From: Dasypus novemcinctus
Lineage: Eukaryota; Chordata; Mammalia; Cingulata; Dasypodidae
DNA: 64,000 nucleotides
Assembly (NCBI RefSeq): GCF_030445035.2
Contig: NC_080673.1
Coordinates: forward strand, 177,301,216-177,365,215
Direction of reading: 5' to 3'
Shown here one piece after another: positions 56,892-64,000 of the stretch (its first letter is position 1; each line of letters starts with the position of its first letter). Made by a program: the position numbers and the translations under genes. The notes below the pieces were generated by a model, which worked only from the letters and a program-made list of their open reading frames with translations, did no database searches and was not told the DNA's origin.

Positions 56892-57508
56892 TGTTTATGG
56901 CAGTTTAAAAGTATTTTATGAATCCCAAAAAGAGAAATATTATGTTTTAAACTAATCCATTCCTGTGGATATGAGATCTATTTGACTGGATTACACCAGT
57001 GGGGCATGATTCTTGTTGAGTCTCTACCCTCTTGATGGGTCTGATACAAAGGGAGATACAGAGACTCAGAAAGACAATAAAAAGTAAGCCAACAAATTTG
57101 ATTCTGCAGTGTGTGAGAGACAATTGCTTAACTACAGAGCCCCCAAAAGGCTAGGCCTACAGAGCAGCTCAAGAGGAGACCAGCCCTGCTATATGCCTGC
57201 TAGATGACAGTTGAACTTGGGAAGAGAGTGGAACAACTGAGACTGATATAGGAGGCTCAGAATGAGACAAGCCCTTTGCCTGCTTGCTCAAAGATGAGTG
57301 CCAAGAAACAGTAGATTCTGGAGAGGAAAGTAGAGACCAAACAGAGATTACCCGCCATCTTGCTTCAACACACGGTGGCTGACTGGGTGAGAAAAGTTGG
57401 ACTTTTCATGGCTTGGAACTGTAAGGTTTTACCCCAAATAAATACCCCTTATAAAATTCAACACATTTCTGATACTTTGCATTGGTAGCCCTTTGGCAAA
57501 CTAAAACA
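56892..57508 (+). mobile_element. Solo LTR related to families A/B, sense
   Basis: Starts TGTTTATGGCAGTTTAAAAG, has TTTTATGAATCCCAAAAAGAG, CCATTCCTGTGGATATGAG, CGCCATCTTGCTTCAACACA, AATAAATACCCC (polyadenylation signal) and ends GCAAACTAAAACA. A GTGTT/GTGTA pair at the flanks could be a worn 5-bp duplication. Confidence 0.7.
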
Positions 57509-57985
57509 GTGTACTCCCTTTACTCTGAAGGCAATACATATGACCCATGACCACTTTAATGAGGATGCCAATCCCATATTCCTGTCCTTTATTGCCAATT
57601 AAATACTTTCATCTGCTGGTTAAATCTATAATAGAAGCTCAGTATAACTCAGCACATGGATCACAAAGCAGCACAGCTCAGAGACAAGCTAGTCAGCAAG
57701 CAGCAGCTCAAAGCTAAAGCAAGAGATGAAATATTCCCAGTGGTGGTGGTTGTCCTTTGGACATCCGGCTAACAGTGCCAATTGTTGATACTATTCTTTA
57801 GAGCAGAATGGATCCCCACCCAATATTTGATTCAGATAATGAGACTGATGATGAAACACACAATGAAAAGGTTTATTACACACATATCAAGGCTTTCTGG
57901 AGAGAACAGGGCAGGTCACAAGAAGGTAAAAAATTGGCTTGAGAGTGCATGGAAAGGAGAATACCTTGCAGTTTTTATTGTACTT

Positions 57986-57996
57986 AAGAGGGTGGG
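57986..57996. repeat. 11-bp target-site duplication (left)
   Basis: AAGAGGGTGGG is repeated exactly at 58097-58107. The left copy is preceded by CTT, giving the TT|AAGA context close to the L1 endonuclease site. Confidence 0.9.
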
Positions 57997-58096
57997 TGAT
58001 GAATGCACTAATATATGATTACCATTGATTGCACTTTGCATGAATTTTATGCTTTATTAGTATGTACCAATGAAATTGATTTGCTTTAAAAAAAAA
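57997..58096 (+). mobile_element. 100-bp poly(A) retroinsertion of unknown source
   Basis: A stretch from TGATGAATGCACTAATATATG to GATTTGCTTT plus an A run (about ten A in total, some shared with the duplication) interrupts the family F LTR. It has an exact 11-bp duplication and an L1-type target site. It resembles no SINE or L1 tail in the window and has no clear AATAAA. A likely origin is the 3' end of a cellular transcript moved by L1 machinery; I do not recognise the transcript. Confidence 0.8.
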
Positions 58097-58265
58097 AAGA
58101 GGGTGGGCCAGGGCACTTATAAGAAGGGGATTAAGTAGTTTGATGTCCCTGTTGGCACCAAAAGGGGGAGCACATAGGCATTTTATCAGTTTGATAAGAC
58201 TGTGTGTGGTGGAGGGGGAAAAGGAGAGGGTGATGCTTAAGAGCTGTGAGCAAATGTCAAAAAAT

Positions 58266-61200
58266 GACATTAGACTGTTTACTACACTATCTCTATATTA
58301 ATATGTTTACTTGCATTTCATTTAAGTTGCATTTCCATTTTTAAAATATCTAGGTGGAAGCTATAATAGATAACCCTGAAAAATATCCTTGTTCTGGGAA
58401 GAATCACTAGAGTGACTCTTTTTGGTCATGTATTTATAAGTTTAGTAGTCATCCATTTTTCTGAAAGCTTGGAGTAACAGATTTATTTTTGGTGACCTAG
58501 TGAAGAATTCCATTTCTAATAGCACTTGGTATATAAACCTGCTCTTAGCAGGATAGAAGCCCAGAGGAGAAGCTTCCTGGGAGAAAAGTAAGCAAGAACT
58601 GATAATCTATTTCTCAGTGTGATCGGAACTATGATATATTGGAATGATTTTAAATAAGGGCTTCTGACATAATAGGGAACTGTTTATGAATAATGTCTGG
58701 TTATACCAGTATAACCTAAGGAACACAGGAAATACTTTTGACTGCATGAGTAGGAATCATTTTCTCAGAAAGTAAAAATAGGTGATTGTACTATTATCAG
58801 TGATTAAATAGTTGTAACTGCTAGGTTCTTGAAGGTGACCACAGATGATAATAACAGTATGTTCAAAGAATGTTTTTCTATTTCAGAAGTAGGCTTGTCA
58901 TTGCAGGAAATAGGAATTATCTGCCTGCAACTTGGAAACCATATGAAAGTGGCAGACAAAGTGGAGTATAATGGAGGCTACCAACTGAAAAAGATTCTTC
59001 ATTTTTCATTCTGTAAGGATTTGAAAGTGGATTAACATTTTTGTTTTGAGTAAGCTCTGCATATTCTTGGATGACTTAGTTGGAGGAAGGGATAAAGAAT
59101 GTGGAAGGTGGGGGAGGTGAGGTGGAGATTGAGATTGGACTCCTCTCTAGAAAGGTGAGATTTCATTTAAGCAAGATTTGTAACGGTGTGTCTATATTCC
59201 AAATCTAAGGAGCAAGTGATAAAGTGCCTGAGTGTATGTCTTTTCCTCTTCTATAGGGTAACTTCTACAAAGAGGGTCAGTGTCTTAACTCATTTTGAAT
59301 CTTTCAGAGTGCTTACCAGAATCTCATATCAGGCACTAAAAAATACTTGTTCAAAAAAGTGAAACTAGAAATACTCAATGAAAAAGTTCTTAGGAAGCTT
59401 GCTTTTTATCATTATCATTGGAATCTTGCAAATCTTAATGAAAAGTTATATGCTATTCCAAATTAAATTGATCCTTGTGAATCATATTCCTCACTCAAAT
59501 AAAAGCTAAAGAAAAAGAAGATATATGGCATCTGGCATAAAACAAATAAGAACAAGATTATGCCATTTTTGCTGCTTTCTGTGTGGATTTATGAAATTCT
59601 TCAAAAGCCCCATCCCCATAATGGAAGAAAAGAATAACTCAAAAATTTTTGCTCACTTGCAAACTGTGATCTCTGTTTATATCTTTTGTTTGCCATCTTA
59701 TCATTTCCTCATTTGCCACTATACAACTTAAACTTTTAGGTGTTGCATCTCTCTCTCCCTTAGGGAACCTCACAAGGAACTGAGAAACATTTTGTGAAAA
59801 GATTCTTTGATGGTTCGAACTCTGCTTTGACTAAGGAGGTCTATATGTTATGTATTTTTATCTTTTTTTAAACTGTTGTTTTGTTTATTAACAAAATAGA
59901 AACTATTTCAGGTGAAATTTTCTCCTATAGAGCTATTATTTGATTAACCCAGATGACAGAAAATATTTTGCATATGCTGTATGCACCCAGTATCTTTTCA
60001 TTCGGCTTTCAGCTTTGCTGAGAAAATCCTGGATCTCAGGTATGATTTTCCACACCTTTGAATTTATCTTTATCTATAACATATGACTTTTAAAAAAATC
60101 CTATTGTCAAAGAAGAGAAAAATGTCCATTTCCTTTTTTTAAGAATAATTGCTTCACCTGTATATAAGTACTACCTGCTTTAGCCTCCTCCGCAACAATG
60201 CTCCCACAAGCTATCACCATTCCCTTACGTTTTCATAATTTATCACTCTTGGATATTTATCTTCAACAAATTAACCTATGCATTCTCTTTGGTATTACAA
60301 ATAAAAGACACATAGATACTTTCTATGCTAGTCTTTATAGCAGTTCACCAATCTTAAGGTTGTCCTTCTTTTAGGCATGTAGTAGGATTGCCAATGAAAG
60401 ATGATATATCATACTTTTGAGCAAAAGTCTTTATAAGCCAGCTCAAGATTCTACACTTTCCCTACCTTTGCCATACAGTGGATGATATTCCAGATGGCAG
60501 TTTTTTTTGTCAGCCTGAGTCCCTGAGAGATAATAATGTTGAGTAGACTATTCTGCTTACTGGAGATGAAAATAATGTGTTGTGAGGAAATGAAGCATTT
60601 TAAAAATATATAATCCAAAGCATAATCCTCATCCTGACTACTATAGAAATTGGTTTGTAGAATTGGATTATTAACATAAGAAAAACTTAAAATACGAGGT
60701 TGTGCTTCATTGTCCATATGGTTGACAATGAAGAAACTTTTTTCTAAGACTGAAAGGATAGTGATCCTCATTTTACAGTGGCAGAATTTTAGTAAAATAT
60801 TGTGGGTTGTAACTTGGAAGGCAAAATATGCATCTAGTGGAAGTATAGTGTTAAAGGAAAGGTTGAAAAACTGAAGGAAATAGAGTGTAGTAGTTGCTGT
60901 TCAGTGTTTTTAGCAAGATATTACCAGAAAAGTAAGATCTCAAAATAAGCTGGCCAGTTTTCAAAAATGAATAAAAGGAAATAAACGACTTCCAGAAATA
61001 TTGTTAAAAAGAAAACTGACTTTAGATCCTAAAGAGAAGGAGGAAAAAAAAATTAGGAGATTTTGAGTAACAAAGGTAGATGAAAAGTACACTTTGCAGT
61101 AAAAAAAATGTGAAAAATTGTCTACCAATTAAATTGTCTCAAGGCAAGAATCAAATTAAGGAAATGACTAAATAGTTCATATGTAAGTCTACTCACATGA

Positions 61201-61352
61201 TTAAGGTGCATGAGAAAAAATGTCTTGTAAGTCTAAAAAGTCTATAACATCCAGTAAATTCTTTCAAATGGAAAAATGCCAGAGGGAACAGAGACTAGGG
61301 GTGTGGAAATACCATGCCTGATAAATATAGGAATTTAAAATTCATTTGAGAT
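58266..61352. other. 3.1 kb of unassigned, repeat-poor DNA
   Basis: No clear repeat or exon. Frames of 68-106 codons (58829-59035, 59525-59731, 60771-60451 minus) show no domain. Confidence 0.35.
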
Positions 61353-61670
61353 TTGAGAGAGTGGGCAAGAGAGAAGCAAAAAGTATATAACAAATTTGAA
61401 ATGTATGTCTTGAAAGGAAATAACATGTACATATTGACATATGAAACTGAAGCTGACTGGAATCAAATTGCTAAGGATCCAACTGAGTTTTTTAAAGAAA
61501 ATGTTCTGTCAAAAGAACAACCAGCTTGGACTGTAAGAGACTGCTGCTGTTTGACACTTGAAATGACACTTGGCCTAACTATCTATGGAAAGAAATTAAT
61601 CAGAGAACAATTTGCAGCACCCAAGATGAGCATATACACTGATGTCTACTTCATTTGTGGCCAGGGATAA
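61353..61670 (+). other. Unrecognised 105-codon open frame
   Basis: Fairly hydrophilic predicted product (MREWAREKQKVYNKFEMYVL at the start) with a balanced composition, unlike the Phe/Leu/Ile-rich chance frames elsewhere in the window. I recognise no domain, start context or splice sites. Frames of this length occur by chance several times in 64 kb, so this is not claimed as a gene; a decayed retroelement or retrocopy piece is possible. Confidence 0.15.
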
Positions 61671-62325
61671 TAAAGGCAAAGAAGAATTGGTCTTGGATGT
61701 TTGTTGCATTTTTCTGTTTCCAAATGGGAAGGTTTATTGTGGTTTTACAGGCCCTGTTCTGTAATGTTTATTGGGTTATATTTGTGGGAATAGATAACTT
61801 GTCTTTCTAAATTCATAGGTCTCCAAACCGAGTATAACTACAACCATCTTTGATCTAAAATCTCCCATTCATTTTAGAAGAAAGGTCTTGTCACTTAGAG
61901 AACTGGCACATTTAGATTGATAACCATGCTTGAATGGAACTGATGGCTATGGTAAGACAACCCTAATAGACCATGATGATTTTTATTGTGTTAATCAACA
62001 TTCCAGTTTCTTTTTCCTCCTGTGATGAGAGTAATTTGTACTTCTAACCCCTCTTGAATGTAGTGGTCATGGATATATGACTTGCTGTTGCCATTATATG
62101 TGAACAGAAGTGACTTGTTGTAATTACTTGAAGTAATTCCAGATAGAAGCCTGTAAGATTTAATGCTTAACATGTTTTTTTTTTTTACTTCCTGCCATGA
62201 TTTTTCCAAATTTTGGAAGTTCCATTATGCTGGATTTTTAGTAAGAAAAATTTGGATCATAGTTCTTTGACATGGACATGAAGGCAAAGCAAGTAAGAGT
62301 CCTTTAAATATTTTATGCAGTGAGA
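61671..62325. other. Unassigned DNA
   Basis: A T10 run near 62176 and short frames; nothing recognisable. Confidence 0.3.
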
Positions 62326-62796
62326 TATAGCAGTTTGATATTATTGATGAATTCCAAAAAGAAATATTGGATTATGTTTGTAAACTGATCTTTTCCTATG
62401 AGCATATTAGATATATTGGATTCAGAGGTTTGCTTGATTAAGTAATCATGTAAACCTCTTATGCCAGTAGGGCATGGCAAAGGACAGACTTGAGGATTTT
62501 TGATATTGGAGTTTTTATATTGGAGTTTGATGCTAAAACCTTAAGCTGGAACCCAGGAAGCAAGCACACAGAGGAAAGAGAAGCAAGCCCCAGGAAGGGA
62601 GGAACCCAGGAAGCCTGAACCCTCACAGATGTCAGCAGCCATTTTGCTCCAACACATGAAAATAGACTTTTGTGAGGGAAGTAACTTATGCTTTATGGCC
62701 TGGTATCTGTAAGCTCCTACCCTCAAAAAATACCCTTTATAAAAACCAGCAAATTTCTGATATTTTCTATCAGCATCCTTTTGGCTGACTAATAGA
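62326..62796 (+). mobile_element. Solo LTR (family B), sense
   Basis: TATAGCAGTTTGATATTATTG at the start, then GCATGGCAAAGGACAGAC, repeated TATTGGAGTTT, CAGCAGCCATTTTGCTCC, and CTGACTAATAGA at the end: the reverse of 39261-39749. Terminal TG and CA appear mutated to TA and GA. GAGATA occurs at both edges, but overlaps the ends, so it is not a firm duplication. Confidence 0.8.
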
Positions 62797-63369
62797 GATA
62801 TTAAGATATGTTATTGTAGCATAACCAAGCAAATTCTGACTATTCCCTTACCCTATCTTTTAAACCTCTTTCCCTGAAAAGTTTTTGAAAAATAAAATTT
62901 CTACATGTTACCTCCAGATTTTCACCATTTCTTTTTTTTTTTTAACCTACTGCAGTTTGGCATCTGTTACATACATAGCAGTAAAATCAGCCTACCAAGT
63001 TCACCAAAAACTGATTCTGGTTAAATTCATAGCTGCATCATGATTTTACTGAAAGTCTGAATTTTACTGAACTTAATGAAATTATCTCCTTCCTTAGATT
63101 CTGTGACAACATTGTGATTTCCTCCTATATTACCTCTTAGATCCCTTCCAATTTTTTTCCTTGCACTTCACATCTGTTAAAATTTAGTATTCACTGAGTG
63201 TTTAAAGCTCTTTCTTTTCTTTGTTCTTACTCTAAGCATATCCCTTAACTTCAATGGTTTTAATAATATAATCATTACTTATAATGCAATGTATGGAGGG
63301 CACCTAAATTTGCATCTCTTCAAGGTTACTTTTCTGAATTCTGGAAACTATGGTGGCTGTTTCCTAGGA
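62797..63369. other. Unassigned DNA
   Basis: T run near 62931-62943; otherwise nothing recognisable. Confidence 0.3.
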
Positions 63370-63474
63370 TTGCCATAACAAAGTACCACAAACTGGGTGG
63401 CTGAATACAAAAGAAATGCATTTTTATACCATTCTGGAAACTAAAAGCTTGAAATAAAACAGTAGTAAGTCCCA
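63370..63474 (-). mobile_element. MLT1-like LTR fragment, antisense
   Basis: GATTGCCATAACAAAGTACC, ACAAACTGGGTGGCTGAA and CATTCTGGAAACTAAAAGC follow the reversed MLT1 LTR end. It is cut by the LTR that follows. Confidence 0.7.
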
Positions 63475-64000
63475 TGTATGACAGTTTGAAGCTGATAGAA
63501 CCCAGAAGATCATGCCCTTAGAGATAATCCATTCCTGTACATGTAAACCTATTGCAGGTGAGACTTTTGATTAAATTACTTCATTTAAGGGCCTTTGAGC
63601 AGATTGTGTTACCCAAAGTATGTCTTAGTTCTCTTACTGCAGCCCTTTATAACTGGGAGATACATACAGAAATGCAAAGAAAAACTCATAGAAGCTGAGA
63701 GAGGAAGTGCTGAGAGTCAGAAGCTAAAATCAATAGAATTCAGGGGAGAGTAAGCCACAGGAGCAGAGAGAAAGTTGTAGGCAGCCAGAAGCTGAAGGCA
63801 ATGGAGTCTTGAAAGAAGGCAGAGACCAGAAGATGCCACCATTGAGCCCTGCCATCTGCCTGATCACTCACAGCTGCAGCTCAAGGAGAAAGCATCTCCA
63901 GATGATGCCTTGATTTGTATATTTTTCTCAGCTTTGGAACTATAAGCTTACAAATTAATAAATCCCTTTGTAAAAATCAACCATTTCTGGTATATTGTCT
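63475..64000 (+). mobile_element. LTR (family A), sense, running off the window
   Basis: Starts TGTATGACAGTTTGAAGC, has CCATTCCTGTACATGTAAAC, AAGCCACAGGAGCAGAGAG, GATGATGCCTTGATTTG and AATAAATCCC, and reaches TTTCTGGTATATTG at the window end. It interrupts the MLT1-like fragment, so it is younger. Confidence 0.8.

Larger units (their letters stand above)
57590..58265 (-). mobile_element. ERV-type LTR (family F), antisense, copy 2
   Basis: In sense the element has TGTGTGTAATAAACC (polyadenylation signal) and an upstream ACTACTTAATCCCCTTCTTATAAGTG-like TATA region, i.e. LTR promoter and R regions. A shared block with 55440-55760 starts at GCAGAATGGATCCCCACCC. It is split by a 100-bp insertion at 57997-58096. 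Confidence 0.65.

Overview
The window looks like a gene-poor stretch of placental-mammal nuclear DNA: AT-rich, with no recognisable intact host exon and dense layers of transposable-element fossils. The lineage is probably Xenarthra (sloth, anteater or armadillo). That call rests on tRNA-derived SINEs and MaLR-type LTRs that I associate with that order from memory; no database was searched. MIR, L2, MLT1-like and hAT fragments give the older, eutherian-wide layer.

Layout. 0-2.7 kb: a MaLR-type provirus (5' LTR scrambled, internal region with a 60-bp repeat, 3' LTR), then further LTR pieces. 2.7-16.4 kb: mostly unassigned DNA with MIR, L1, MLT1-like, dimeric SINE and simple repeats, plus an L1 fragment at 9.2-10.2 kb split by LTR material. 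16.4-22.2 kb: a decayed antisense retroviral provirus (one LTR, integrase, reverse transcriptase, protease, gag-like) broken by two younger LTRs. 22.2-32.2 kb: largely unassigned, with one LTR, MIRs and a short L1 tail. 32.2-35.6 kb: a SINE and three L1 3'UTR copies, one nested inside another and one inverted. 35.6-45.4 kb: unassigned DNA, an LTR, an L1 3'UTR copy, an L2 and a hAT MITE. 45.4-54.6 kb: a long antisense L1 carrying two LTR fragments, a full-length processed pseudogene of the interferon-induced gene IFI44L (itself hit by an L1 tail), a dimeric SINE and another L1 tail. 54.6-64 kb: MIR, two copies of one LTR family, a 200-bp pyrimidine tract, a 100-bp poly(A) retroinsertion inside one LTR, and LTRs up to the window edge.

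Nothing here works together as a pathway or operon. The value of the window is its stratigraphy: several insertions keep target-site duplications (GGGAA at 18.5/19.2 kb, CCTTAGAG/CCTTAAAG at 44.8 kb, a 12-bp repeat at 34.7/35.6 kb, an 11-bp repeat at 57.99/58.10 kb, and a CCTGATCA-containing repeat around the IFI44L retrocopy), so relative ages can be ordered. No functional gene, RNA gene, CRISPR array or new defence-type system was found. Family names are by recall of consensus features, and many boundaries are accurate only to tens of bases.
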